A stretch of DNA of 64,000 nucleotides from Kocuria flava (GTDB taxonomy: Bacteria > Actinomycetota > Actinomycetes > Actinomycetales > Micrococcaceae): assembly GCF_001482365.1 (NCBI RefSeq), contig NZ_CP013254.1, positions 3,100,001 through 3,164,000 on the forward strand. Reading direction: 5' to 3'. This document shows, one piece after another, positions 45,559 to 61,090 of the stretch (position 1 is the stretch's first letter; each line of letters begins with the position of its first letter). The translations under genes and the position numbers were made by a program. The notes beneath the pieces are model-generated. The model worked only from the letters and a program-made list of their open reading frames with translations. It had not been told where the DNA came from and did no database searches.

Positions 45559-46752
45559 TCAGGCGTTCTGGTTCTCGAGCACGACGGCGAGGCCCTGACC
45601 CACGCCGATGCAGATGGCGGCCACGCCCCAGCGCTGCCCGGAGGCCTGCAGGGACCGGGCGAGGGTGCCGAGGATGCGGGTGCCGGACGCGCCGAGGGGG
45701 TGGCCGATGGCGATGGCCCCGCCGTGCCGGTTGACGATCGCCGGGTCGATGCCCCAGGCGTCGACGCAGGCCAGGGACTGGGCGGCGAAGGCCTCGTTGA
45801 GCTCGACGGCGGCGACGTCGTCCCAGGTGATGCCGGCGCGGCGCAGCGCGGAGTTGGCCGCCTCGACCGGGGCGAAGCCGAAGAACTGCGGCTCGTTGGC
45901 GGCGGCCCCGCGCCCGGCGATGCGGGCGAGGGGCTGCAGGCCGGTCAGCTCGGCGGCCTTCTCGGAGCCCAGCAGCGCGGCGGAGGCGCCGTCGTTGAGG
46001 GGCGAGGCGTTGCCGGCGGTGACGGTCCCGCCCTGCTCCTCCGGGCGGAAGACGGTCTTGAGCCCGGCCAGCTTCTCGACGGTGGAGGAGGCCCGAACGG
46101 ATTCGTCCCGGGTCAGCTCGGTGCCGGGGACCTGGACGGTGAGGTCCGCGTAGAAGCCCTCGTCCCAGGCCTGCTGGGTGAGCTGGTGGGAGCGGTACGC
46201 GAACTCGTCCATGCGGTCGCGGGTGATGCCGTGCCGCTCGGCGAGCTGCTCGGTGGCCTCGCCCAGGGAGACCGTCCACTCGGGCCTCATCCGCTTGTTC
46301 ACGAGCCGCCAGCCCAGGGTGGTGGAGGCCAGGGTCATGTCCCCGGCGGGGTAGGGCTTCTCGGTCTTGGGCAGCACCCAGGGGGCGCGGCTCATGGACT
46401 CGACGCCGCCGACGAGCACCACGTCCGCCTCGCCCGCGCCGATCTGGCGGGAGGCGATGATGGCGGCGTCGAGGGAGGACCCGCACAGCCGGTTCACCGT
46501 GGTGCCGGGCAGCTCGACGGGCAGCCCGGCGAGGAGGGTGGCCATGCGGGCGACGTTGCGGTTCTCCTCCCCCGCGCCGTTGGCGTTGCCGAGCACGACC
46601 TCGTCGATCGCGGCCGGGTCCAGGCCGGGGGCGCGCCCGACCTGCTCGCCCAGCACGTGGGCGGCGAGGTCGTCGGGGCGCACGCCCGCCAGGGCGCCGC
46701 CGAAGCGGCCGAAGGGGGTGCGGACGGCGTCGTAGATGTAGGCCTGGGTCAT
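45559..46752 (-). CDS. pcaF: 3-oxoadipyl-CoA thiolase
   Basis: Final step: 3-oxoadipyl-CoA + CoA gives succinyl-CoA + acetyl-CoA. The product is 397 residues. The nucleophile Cys is in NRLCGSSLDA (near 90). The C-terminal motifs are NRHGGAIAIGHPLGASGTRI (His) and AAICIGVGQGLAVVLE (second Cys). PTPFGRFGGAL-like N-terminus (VRTPFGRFGGALAGVRPDDL) is the PcaF type. General acetyl-CoA acetyltransferase activity cannot be excluded. Confidence 0.93.
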   Translation of the reverse strand: MTQAYIYDAVRTPFGRFGGALAGVRPDDLAAHVLGEQVGRAPGLDPAAIDEVVLGNANGAGEENRNVARMATLLAGLPVELPGTTVNRLCGSSLDAAIIASRQIGAGEADVVLVGGVESMSRAPWVLPKTEKPYPAGDMTLASTTLGWRLVNKRMRPEWTVSLGEATEQLAERHGITRDRMDEFAYRSHQLTQQAWDEGFYADLTVQVPGTELTRDESVRASSTVEKLAGLKTVFRPEEQGGTVTAGNASPLNDGASAALLGSEKAAELTGLQPLARIAGRGAAANEPQFFGFAPVEAANSALRRAGITWDDVAAVELNEAFAAQSLACVDAWGIDPAIVNRHGGAIAIGHPLGASGTRILGTLARSLQASGQRWGVAAICIGVGQGLAVVLENQNA

Positions 46753-46862
46753 GGTGTTCCTCGCTTGCGTCGTTGCAGGTCGGTCACGGGGTCTCGGGGC
46801 CAGGGGTGCCGGTGGGCACGGGGCGGGGCCGGCACGGGGCGCCGCCCCGCGCCGGACGGGCC

Positions 46863-47270
46863 TCAGGCGTCCTCGGCGTCGAGGGCGTCGAGGACCTGCT
46901 TGGCGTGCTTGAAGGCGTTGTTGGCCGAGGGCACGGAGAGGTAGATCGCCGACTGCAGCAGGACCTCCTTGATCTCGTCCCGGCTCAGGCCGTTGCGCAG
47001 GGCGGCGCGCACGTGCATCTCGAACTCCTCCCAGTGCCCTGCGGCGATCAGCGCCGTCAGGGTGATGGCGCTGCGCATCCGCCGGTCCAGGCCGGGGCGG
47101 GTCCAGATCTCGCCCCAGGCGTAGCGGGAGATGAAGTCCTGGAACTCGGTGGTGAACCCGTCCTTGGCCGCCTCGGCGCGGTCCACGTGGGCGTCGGAGA
47201 GGACCTCGCGGCGCACGGCCGTGCCCTCGGCGTGGGCCTGCTCCTCGGTGCGGCGGGAGTCGCTGCTCAT
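46863..47270 (-). CDS. pcaC: 4-carboxymuconolactone decarboxylase
   Basis: Decarboxylates gamma-carboxymuconolactone to 3-oxoadipate enol-lactone. The product is 135 residues with WTRPGLDRRMRSAITLTALI, FEMHVRAALRNGLSRDEIKE and the conserved YLSVPSANNAFKHAKQVL. The ATG overlaps the pcaD stop by 4 bp. Many actinobacteria carry a fused PcaD-PcaC protein (PcaL); here the two are separate but coupled. Confidence 0.94.
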   Translation of the reverse strand: MSSDSRRTEEQAHAEGTAVRREVLSDAHVDRAEAAKDGFTTEFQDFISRYAWGEIWTRPGLDRRMRSAITLTALIAAGHWEEFEMHVRAALRNGLSRDEIKEVLLQSAIYLSVPSANNAFKHAKQVLDALDAEDA

Positions 47271-48085
47271 GCTCGTGCTCCTTCGGGGTGGGGGTCGGCG
47301 GCGAAGTGCCCGGTCAGCAGGCGGGCGACCTCGGCGGGCGCCTCGGCGGGGATCAGGTGGGCGGCGTCCTCGAGGACCACGGCCCGCCCGCCCGTGCCCG
47401 CGGCCAGGGCGGCGGCGTCCTCGGGCGGGGTCGCGGCGTCGTGCGCGCCGGCGACGGCGAGGACCGGGGCGCGCACGGCCCCGAGCCGGTCGCGGGCGTC
47501 GAAGTGCTCGAGGGCCTCGCAGACCCGGGCGTAGGAGAAGCGGTCGGCGCCCTGCAGGTCGTGCAGCAGCGCGGTGGCCGTGACGGGCTCGCGCTCGAGG
47601 AAGCCGGGGGCGAACCAGCGCTGCGCGGAGCCGGTGACCTGGGTGGGCGTTCCGGCCGCGGCGACGAGGCGGGCGCGCTCGGCCCACGCCTGCGGCTGCC
47701 CCACCCGGGCCGCGGTGCCCAGGAGCACGGCGGCGAGGACCCGGTCGGGGGCGTCGAGCAGCAGCTGCTGGCCGACGCAGCCGCCGACCGAGTTCCCGGC
47801 GTAGTGGAACGGTCGTCCGCTCAGGTCCTCGGTGCGGTCGAGGGCCTCGAGCACGCCGCGGGCGAGCTCGGCCATGGTGAAGGGCTCGTCCGTCGCGGCG
47901 GAGGCGCCGTGGCCCGGCAGGTCCCAGCCCAGGACCCGGCGGTCCCGGCCGAGCTCACGCGCGACGGCGCCCCACAGCGCGGTCACCGAGGTGCCGAGGG
48001 AGGGCCCGAGCACCACGGGCGGGACGTGCGGGGCGGGCCGCGGGCCGGCGGCGAGCTCGACCAGGGCGAGGGCGGGGACGGTCAT
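47267..48085 (-). CDS. pcaD: 3-oxoadipate enol-lactonase
   Basis: Alpha/beta-hydrolase opening the enol-lactone to 3-oxoadipate. The product is 272 residues from the ATG at 48085, which overlaps the pcaB stop (ATGA). Oxyanion region LGPSLGTSVTALW, nucleophile elbow GNSVGGCVGQ (near 100), acid Asp in VAGAHDAATPPED and base His in LEDAAHLIPAEAP form a complete catalytic triad. Context in the pca operon decides the substrate. Confidence 0.93.
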   Translation of the reverse strand: MTVPALALVELAAGPRPAPHVPPVVLGPSLGTSVTALWGAVARELGRDRRVLGWDLPGHGASAATDEPFTMAELARGVLEALDRTEDLSGRPFHYAGNSVGGCVGQQLLLDAPDRVLAAVLLGTAARVGQPQAWAERARLVAAAGTPTQVTGSAQRWFAPGFLEREPVTATALLHDLQGADRFSYARVCEALEHFDARDRLGAVRAPVLAVAGAHDAATPPEDAAALAAGTGGRAVVLEDAAHLIPAEAPAEVARLLTGHFAADPHPEGARA

Positions 48086-49548
48086 GCGGTGCCTCCGGGG
48101 ATCGTGCCGGCGGCCGGGCCGGCGGTGGACGCGCGCTCTGCCGGACCCTCGGGCCCGGCGGCGAGGACGCGGTCGACGAGCAGGTCCGCGGCCCCGAGGT
48201 AGCCGGCGGGCTCCAGCAGCCGCCGCACCCACGGCTCGTCCACGGGCCCCCCGTCGGGCCGGCTCCGGCCGGCGAGGCCGACCAGCGCGCGGACGAGGGC
48301 GTCGGCGTCGTGGGCGTGCTCCCGCACGGCGGCCTGGACGCGCTGCTTGCCCGTGGCCCCGTCGGCGGCGGGCACGAGCGGGGCGAGGGCGGCGCTGATG
48401 CGCTCCGCGAGCACGGCGGGGCCGGAGGCCTCGAGGTTGGCGCGCATCCGGTCCGCGTCCACGCCCAGGCCCTCGGCGAGCTCGGCCGCGTGCGAGGCCG
48501 CCGCGACGGCCAGCCGGGCGAGCTCGCGCAGCGCGGGCCACTCCGTGTGCCAGGCCCCGTCGGGCCGCTCGTCGACGGCCAGCCCGGCGGCCAGGTGCAG
48601 CTGCGCCACGAGCTGCGGGGCGCTGAGCGCGGTGCGCTTGAGCAGCACCGACAGCACCGGGTTCTGCTTCTGGGGCATGGCGGAGGACACCCCGCGCCCC
48701 TCGGCGGCGGGCTCGCGCAGCTCGCCGATCTCCGGCCGGGCCAGGACCAGGACGTCGTTGGCGATCCGGCCCAGCGCGGCGCAGACCCCGGCCAGGGCCT
48801 GGCCGGCGCGCAGCACGGGCCGGCGGGTGGTGTGCCACACGTGGCCCGGCAGCTCCAGGCCGAGCTCCCGGGCCCAGTGCCCGGCCAGCTCCAGGGCGCG
48901 TGCCGCGTCCGGGGCCTCCTGAGCCCCGGGCCGGTCCGCGAACAGGGCGGCGCTGCCCGCGAGGGAGCCGACCGCCCCGCCGTAGGAGACGGGCGTGCGG
49001 GTCAGGTCCGCGAGGTCGTCCCGCAGGTCCTGCACCCCGGCCAGCCAGCCGGCCGCCTTGAGCCCGAACGCGGTGGGCAGGGCGTGCTGGGTGAGGGTCC
49101 GGGCGGCCATCACGGTGCCGCGGTGCGCCTCCGCCAGGCGGGCCAGGGCCGCCCGGGTGCGGGCGAGGTCGCTGGCGAGGGGCTCGGCGGCGCGGCGCAC
49201 GAGCAGCATCATGGCGGTGTCCAGCACGTCCTGGCTGGTCAGCCCGCGGTGCACCCAGCCCGTCGCGTCCGGGTCGAGCCGCTCCACGCGGCGCCGGTAG
49301 TCCGCCAGCAGCGGGATGACCGGGTTGCCGCCGCCCTCGGCGCGCCGGGCGATGTCCGCGGCGTCGTAGTCGGCGGCCCGGGCGGCCGCGCGGGCCGCGT
49401 CGGCGGCGGCGGCGGGCGCGAGCCCGGCGCGCACCTGCGCCGCGACCCAGGCCGCCTCGGTGTCGAGCAGCGCCTGGAGCACGGCCGTGTCGTCCGTGGG
49501 CCCGGCCCCCCGGTGCGCGCCGGGGGTGAGCAGTCCGACGTCGGTCAT
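48082..49548 (-). CDS. pcaB: 3-carboxy-cis,cis-muconate cycloisomerase
   Basis: Converts beta-carboxymuconate, the product of PcaHG, to gamma-carboxymuconolactone. The product is 488 residues of the fumarase/adenylosuccinate lyase superfamily. GGNPVIPLLADYRRRV, WVHRGLTSQDVLDTAMM and the signature loop SSAMPQKQNPVLSVLL are clear. The last 30 residues are an Ala/Pro/Gly-rich tail. It lies between pcaG and pcaD. Confidence 0.94.
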   Translation of the reverse strand: MTDVGLLTPGAHRGAGPTDDTAVLQALLDTEAAWVAAQVRAGLAPAAAADAARAAARAADYDAADIARRAEGGGNPVIPLLADYRRRVERLDPDATGWVHRGLTSQDVLDTAMMLLVRRAAEPLASDLARTRAALARLAEAHRGTVMAARTLTQHALPTAFGLKAAGWLAGVQDLRDDLADLTRTPVSYGGAVGSLAGSAALFADRPGAQEAPDAARALELAGHWARELGLELPGHVWHTTRRPVLRAGQALAGVCAALGRIANDVLVLARPEIGELREPAAEGRGVSSAMPQKQNPVLSVLLKRTALSAPQLVAQLHLAAGLAVDERPDGAWHTEWPALRELARLAVAAASHAAELAEGLGVDADRMRANLEASGPAVLAERISAALAPLVPAADGATGKQRVQAAVREHAHDADALVRALVGLAGRSRPDGGPVDEPWVRRLLEPAGYLGAADLLVDRVLAAGPEGPAERASTAGPAAGTIPGGTA

Positions 49549-49587
49549 GCCGTCCTCCTGGGGTGGTGCTCCGGGCTCGTCCCGGGG

Positions 49588-49623
49588 CCGTGCGGTGGTG
49601 CCGTGCGGTGGTGCCGTGCGGTG
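49588..49623. repeat. 13-bp tandem repeat, about 2.8 copies
   Basis: The unit CCGTGCGGTGGTG occurs at 49588, 49601 and (partial) 49614 in the 109-bp gap between pcaG and pcaB. Function unknown. Confidence 0.75.
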
Positions 49624-49657
49624 CCCCGGGCGGGCCGGGTCACCGCACGCGGGGAGC

Positions 49658-50242
49658 TCAGTCAGCGAGGTTGGGGTAGGTGAGGAAGACGGTCTCCTCC
49701 TCGCCCTGCAGGCGGACGTCGAAGCGCAGCGAGCCGTCGGCCTCGCGCCGGGCGATGAGCGTGCGGCGCCGCTCCGCGGGCAGGGAGCGCAGCAGCGGGT
49801 CCGCCGCGAGCGCCGCGGTGTCCTCGGGCAGGTAGATGCGGGTGAACAGCCGGTTGAGCAGGCCGCGGGCGAAGACCGTCAGCGTGATGAAGGCCGCCCT
49901 GCCCGGCTCGGTCGGCCCCGGGTCGACGGTGGTGAACGTGTAGTGGCCCACGTTGTCGACGGCCGCGCGGCCGAAGCCCGTGAAGGTGTAGCCGTCCCGC
50001 ACGAGGGAGCCGTCCGCGGTGGGCACCGCGCCGGTGCCGTCGGCCTGCCAGATCTCCAGCAGGGCGTCGGGGACGACGGCGCCGTGCCCGTCGGTGACGA
50101 CCCCGTGCAGGCGCACCGCCTGCGGGTGGGACGGGTGGACGAGCTGCTCCCCCTTCTCGTAGGGCAGCGCGTAGCCGTAGAACGGCCCGATGGTCTGGCC
50201 CGGGGTCGCGGCGAGCCCGGTGCGCGCGGTGTTCTCAGACAT
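49658..50242 (-). CDS. pcaG: Protocatechuate 3,4-dioxygenase alpha subunit
   Basis: Structural partner of PcaH in the intradiol ring-cleaving enzyme. The product is 194 residues with ATPGQTIGPFYGYALPY (near 12-28), LLEIWQADGTGAV and GRAAFITLTVFARGLLNRLF. It lacks the full iron-ligand set, as expected for the alpha subunit. The ATG lies inside the end of pcaH (8-bp overlap). Confidence 0.96.
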   Translation of the reverse strand: MSENTARTGLAATPGQTIGPFYGYALPYEKGEQLVHPSHPQAVRLHGVVTDGHGAVVPDALLEIWQADGTGAVPTADGSLVRDGYTFTGFGRAAVDNVGHYTFTTVDPGPTEPGRAAFITLTVFARGLLNRLFTRIYLPEDTAALAADPLLRSLPAERRRTLIARREADGSLRFDVRLQGEEETVFLTYPNLAD

Positions 50243-51056
50243 TGGAGTCGCCTTCCGTCCAGGTGCGGTTCGAGCCGCTGAGCACGATGTCCCAGGTGTA
50301 GCCGAGCAGCCACTCGTGCTCGGAGACGTCGTGGTCGTAGCGGGCCACGAGCCGCTCACGGGCCTTGGGGTCCACGATCGACCGGCAGATCGGGTCGAGC
50401 GCGAACAGCGGGTCGCCCGGGAAGTACATCTGGGTGATCATCCGCTGGGTGAAGTCCGTGCCGAACAGGGAGAAGTGCACGTGCGCGGGCCGCCACGCGT
50501 TGTGGTGGTTCTTCCAGGGGTAGGGGCCCGGCTTGATGGTGACGAACTCGTAGGAGCCGTCGTCGCCGGTCAGGCACCGGCCCACGCCCGTGAAGTTGGG
50601 GTCGATGGGCGCCGGGTGCTGGTCGCGCTTGTGGATGTAGCGCCCGGCGGCGTTGGCCTGCCAGATCTCCACGAGCTGGCGGCGCACGGGGCGGCCGTCG
50701 CCGTCGAGGACCCGCCCGCGGATCCTGATCCGCTCGCCGATGGGCTCGCCGCCGGACTGGATGGTGAGGTCCGACTCGAGGCGGTGAACGTCGCGCTCGC
50801 CGAAGGCGGGGGCGTGCAGCTCGATGGTCTCGGGGTCGGCGTGGTGCAGGTCCTTGGTGGGGTGGCGCAGGATCGAGCTGCGGTAGGGCGCGTAGTCCAG
50901 CCGCGGCTGGGTCTCGGTGCGCCCGGAGGCCTCGTACTGCTCCGCGATCTGCGCCATCTCCCGGTCGAGGTCGGCCTGGGTGTCCGCCGCGTCGTCGGGG
51001 CCCTTGGGGGTGAGGTGCACGAACGCCTCCTCCTGCCCCTGGTCCTGGTCGGTCAT
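50235..51056 (-). CDS. pcaH: Protocatechuate 3,4-dioxygenase beta subunit
   Basis: Catalytic, Fe(III)-binding subunit that opens protocatechuate to 3-carboxy-cis,cis-muconate. The product is 273 residues. Iron ligands are visible: Tyr in AAGRYIHKRDQHPAP and Tyr plus two His in YPWKNHHNAWRPAHVHFSLF. NFTGVGRCLTGDDGSY is conserved. It is the first gene of pcaHGBDCFIJ. A -35/-10 pair and palindrome lie in the 163-bp gap upstream. Confidence 0.97.
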   Translation of the reverse strand: MTDQDQGQEEAFVHLTPKGPDDAADTQADLDREMAQIAEQYEASGRTETQPRLDYAPYRSSILRHPTKDLHHADPETIELHAPAFGERDVHRLESDLTIQSGGEPIGERIRIRGRVLDGDGRPVRRQLVEIWQANAAGRYIHKRDQHPAPIDPNFTGVGRCLTGDDGSYEFVTIKPGPYPWKNHHNAWRPAHVHFSLFGTDFTQRMITQMYFPGDPLFALDPICRSIVDPKARERLVARYDHDVSEHEWLLGYTWDIVLSGSNRTWTEGDSNV

Positions 51057-51150
51057 GGAAGTGCTCCTTCGCTGGTCGGGGCCGTCGGACCGGGCGGGAG
51101 GCCGGCCGCGGCGGCGGGGTCGCCGGCGCGCCCTGCGGAGATCTGCTCCG

Positions 51151-51180
51151 AGGATACGCAACTGTGCATCATTCGCACAA
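51151..51180 (-). promoter_or_regulatory. Promoter of the pcaHGBDCFIJ operon
   Basis: Minus-strand -35 TTGTGC (51175-51180), 18-bp spacer, -10 TATCCT (51151-51156). Transcription would start near 51145 with a leader of about 90 nt. An inverted repeat TGTGC/GCACA (51163-51179) overlaps the -35 box and spacer. Confidence 0.65.
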
Positions 51181-51199
51181 CTGTTCGCTGTGCGAACAG
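51181..51199. promoter_or_regulatory. Palindromic operator at the pcaH promoter
   Basis: CTGTTCGC and GCGAACAG form a perfect 8-bp inverted repeat with a 3-base spacer. It abuts the -35 box, the usual place for an activator site. IclR-family PcaR/PobR proteins are known to bind palindromes upstream of such promoters; one of the two IclR genes here probably binds it. Confidence 0.6.
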
Positions 51200-51219
51200 A
51201 AAATGCGGGGGCCGCGGGC

Positions 51220-52416
51220 TCAGGCGTCGGGCCAGCCGGTGTAGGACTCGGCGAAGTAGGCCGAGCCGTGCACCGAGCCGGTGACGGCCGCGAACTCGCC
51301 GTAGCGCCGCTTCTGCTCGAACGGGTTCTCGTCCCGGCGCACGTGCATGAGGTTGGTGGCCCAGTACGAGAAGTTCTGCGCCTTCCAGACCCGCTCCAGC
51401 GCCGTCGCCGAGTACGCGGCCAGCCCGGAGTCGTCGCCGTCGCGCAGTGCGGCGACGAGGGCGGGGGCGAGCACCCGCACGTCGCAGAAGGCGAGGTTCA
51501 GCCCCTTGGCCCCGGTCGGCGGGACCGTGTGCCCGGCGTCGCCGACGAGGAAGAGGTTGCCGTGGCGCAGCGGCTCGCACACGTAGGAGCGGAACTTCAG
51601 CACGGTCTTGTCGAAGATCGGACCGCGCTCGAGGCGGAACCCGTCGGGCCCGTCCACGCGGCGCTGGAGCTCGTCCCAGATGCGCTCGTCGTCCCAGGCC
51701 TCGACGTCCTCGTCGGGGTCGCACTGGAAGTACATGCGCTGGACCGTGTCGCTGCGCTGGGAGATCAGCGCGAAGCCGTGGTCGGAGTTGGCGTAGATCA
51801 GCTCGGGCGCGCTCGGCGGGGCCTCGGTGAGGATGCCGAACCAGGCGAAGGGGTACTCGATGAAGTGGTCGGTGCGGGCCTCGCGCGGGATGGCGCGGCG
51901 GCAGATGCTCTGTGAGCCGTCGGCGCCCACGAGGACCTCGCAGCGGATCTCGACGGGCGTGCCGTCCGCGTCGGTGAACCGGATCCGCGGGGTGTCGCTC
52001 TCGAGATCGAGCACCTCGGTGTCGGTGACGGACCAGCGGACGTCGCCGCCGTCGCGCTCGCGGGCGGCGGCCAGGTCCCAGAACACCTCGTTCTGCGGGT
52101 ACAGCCACACCGACTCCCCGACGAGCTCCTGGAAGTCGATGCGGTGGCTGTGCCCGCGGAAGCGCAGGACGGTGCCCTCGTGCTCGTGCCCCTCGGTCAG
52201 CACGCGCCCGTCGACGCCCTCCTCGGTGAGCATGCGCACGGTGCCGGCCTCGAGGATGCCCGCGCGGTGGGTGGCGTGGATCGCGTCCTTGTCCCGCTTC
52301 TCCACCACGACGGACTCGATGCCGGCGCGGGCCAGCAAATGGGAGAGCATCAGCCCGGCGGGGCCGCCGCCGACGATGCCGACACGGGTGGTGAGGACGG
52401 TGCGCGCTGCGCTCAT
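51220..52416 (-). CDS. pobA: 4-hydroxybenzoate 3-monooxygenase
   Basis: FAD-dependent hydroxylase converting 4-hydroxybenzoate to protocatechuate, the substrate of PcaHG. The product is 398 residues. FAD-binding GIVGGGPAGLMLSHLLARAG is at 13-32, THRAGILEAGTVRMLTEEGV follows, LVGADGSQS is the DG motif (near 165), and LVGDAGHTVPPTGAKGLNLA the GD motif (near 290). All match the PobA family. It lies between the second IclR gene and pcaH. It has AGGAG upstream of its ATG. Confidence 0.96.
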   Translation of the reverse strand: MSAARTVLTTRVGIVGGGPAGLMLSHLLARAGIESVVVEKRDKDAIHATHRAGILEAGTVRMLTEEGVDGRVLTEGHEHEGTVLRFRGHSHRIDFQELVGESVWLYPQNEVFWDLAAARERDGGDVRWSVTDTEVLDLESDTPRIRFTDADGTPVEIRCEVLVGADGSQSICRRAIPREARTDHFIEYPFAWFGILTEAPPSAPELIYANSDHGFALISQRSDTVQRMYFQCDPDEDVEAWDDERIWDELQRRVDGPDGFRLERGPIFDKTVLKFRSYVCEPLRHGNLFLVGDAGHTVPPTGAKGLNLAFCDVRVLAPALVAALRDGDDSGLAAYSATALERVWKAQNFSYWATNLMHVRRDENPFEQKRRYGEFAAVTGSVHGSAYFAESYTGWPDA

Positions 52417-52512
52417 GGGTTCTCCTGGTGATACGGCGGGGATCGCCTCCAGTGTTCCAGCGCACTGTGGGGGCCACCACAGGCGTCCCGTTGATCGGGA
52501 CGGCGTCGGCGC
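52417..52512 (-). promoter_or_regulatory. pobA upstream region
   Basis: A 96-bp gap holding a CGTCCCG/CGGGACG hairpin (52484-52502), possibly the regulator terminator, and an inverted repeat CTGTGG/CCACAG (52466-52483) that could be an operator. No clear -10/-35 pair was found, so pobA may be cotranscribed with the regulator. Confidence 0.35.
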
Positions 52513-53289
52513 TCAGGCCTGCCGGTCGCGGCCCGTCTCCCGCAGCGTCCGCCGGATCCCGTGGGCGGCGGTGTGCAGGGCCTGCACGATCGCGGCCGCC
52601 CGCCCGCCCGGGTCCCCGGCGGGGGTGATCACCCCCAGCCCGGCGAGCACCTGCTCGCCGCGCCCGCGCACGGGCACGGCGATCCCGGTCGTCTCCGGCT
52701 CGAGGTAGCCGGTCTGCACGGCGTGGCCCCGGGCGCGGATCCGCTCCAGCTCCGCGGCGACCTCGTGCGGGTCGGTCGGCGAGAGCGGGGTGAACGCCGC
52801 CAGGGGCCCCTCGAGGTAGGCCTGCTGGACCTCGCCCGGGGCGTGGGCGAGCAGCACGAGCCCGGTGGCCGACAGGTGCAGGGGCAGCCGCCCGGCCACG
52901 GAGGCGCGCACGGGCACGGCCCCGGGGTGGGAGAGGCGCTCGAGCAGCAGCACCTCCCGGCCCTCCATGATCCCCAGCTGCACGTGCTGGCACAGCACCG
53001 CGTGGATGTCGCCCATGAAGGGCCGTGCGGTGCGGGCCAGCGTCAGCTCCCGGGAGGCGCGGTTGGCCAGCTCCCACAGCCGGGTGCCCACCACGTAGCG
53101 CCCGCCCTCGACCCGCTCGAGCCATCCCTGGCGGGCCATGTCCCGGGCGAGCCGGTGGGCGGTGGCCGGGGGCAGGCCCGCCAGCACCGCGAGCTGCCCG
53201 CCGGTCAGGCGGGAGTGCTCCGCCGTGAAGGCGGCCAGGATCCGGTCCATCCGCTCCAGCACGGACTCCCCCGTCGGTGAGTTCGCCAT
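52513..53289 (-). CDS. IclR-family regulator, probable pobA regulator
   Basis: Predicted regulator of the adjacent pobA, by position (PobR-like). The product is 258 residues from the ATG at 53289. The N-terminal HTH has SVLERMDRILAAFTAEHSRL, LAVLAGLPPATAHRLARDMA and QGWLERVEGGRYVVG. The C-terminal effector domain has HLSATGLVLLAHAP and TGIAVPVRGRGEQVLAGLGV. It differs clearly from the other IclR protein in the cluster and resembles the general IclR/KdgR branch more than PcaR. Effector identity is unknown. Confidence 0.85.
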   Translation of the reverse strand: MANSPTGESVLERMDRILAAFTAEHSRLTGGQLAVLAGLPPATAHRLARDMARQGWLERVEGGRYVVGTRLWELANRASRELTLARTARPFMGDIHAVLCQHVQLGIMEGREVLLLERLSHPGAVPVRASVAGRLPLHLSATGLVLLAHAPGEVQQAYLEGPLAAFTPLSPTDPHEVAAELERIRARGHAVQTGYLEPETTGIAVPVRGRGEQVLAGLGVITPAGDPGGRAAAIVQALHTAAHGIRRTLRETGRDRQA

Positions 53290-53366
53290 CGCCTCGCCCT
53301 CCTGCCGGCGCGCCCTGGGCTCGGCCCCTCCCCCGGGCGCGCTGAGGGGGAGGGTCGGGACGGGGA

Positions 53367-53428
53367 CAGCCCCGCCCCGGACCGTGGTCCGGGGCGGGGC
53401 TGCCGTGGTGACCGCCGCGGCGGTCACC
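53367..53428 (-). terminator. Tandem terminators after rpoC
   Basis: A 22-nt perfect palindrome GGTGACCGCCG/CGGCGGTCACC (53407-53428) starts 18 nt past the rpoC stop. It is followed by a 17-bp perfect stem (53367-53383 with 53386-53402). Together they isolate rpoBC from the aromatic cluster. Confidence 0.88.
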
Positions 53429-53446
53429 TCCTGCGGTGGACCGGCC

Positions 53447-57337
<3,891 letters not shown>

Positions 57338-57396
57338 GAGGGTCCTTTATCTCTTTCTCTAGAAAGCTTGACGTCTCGTCGGGTGGGCGGAGGGTC

Positions 57397-60906
<3,510 letters not shown>

Positions 60907-61060
60907 GATGGATTCCTTCCACAGATCTGCAGTTGAATCGCGCAGTTCCCGATCGGGTTCGCGGGAGGTCGGGGACCGGTCCGGTGAGGGGTCGGTCCGC
61001 GTCCCGGCGGCGCCCACCGCTATATGAAGGCACGCAGAATGAGGGACAACGCAAATGACC

Positions 61061-61089
61061 AGTCTAGGGCCGCGGCGCAGGTCTGTCCA
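61061..61089 (-). promoter_or_regulatory. rpoBC promoter
   Basis: Minus-strand -35 TGGACA (61084-61089), 17-bp spacer, -10 TAGACT (61061-61066), the best sigma-70-type match in the window. The leader to rpoB is about 150 nt (60907-61054), with no gene in it. Confidence 0.75.
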
Positions 61090-61090
61090 C

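Noticed and set aside
43949..53290. Integrated mobile element carrying the pca genes
   Set aside because: No integrase, transposase, tRNA target or flanking direct repeats could be seen at either border.
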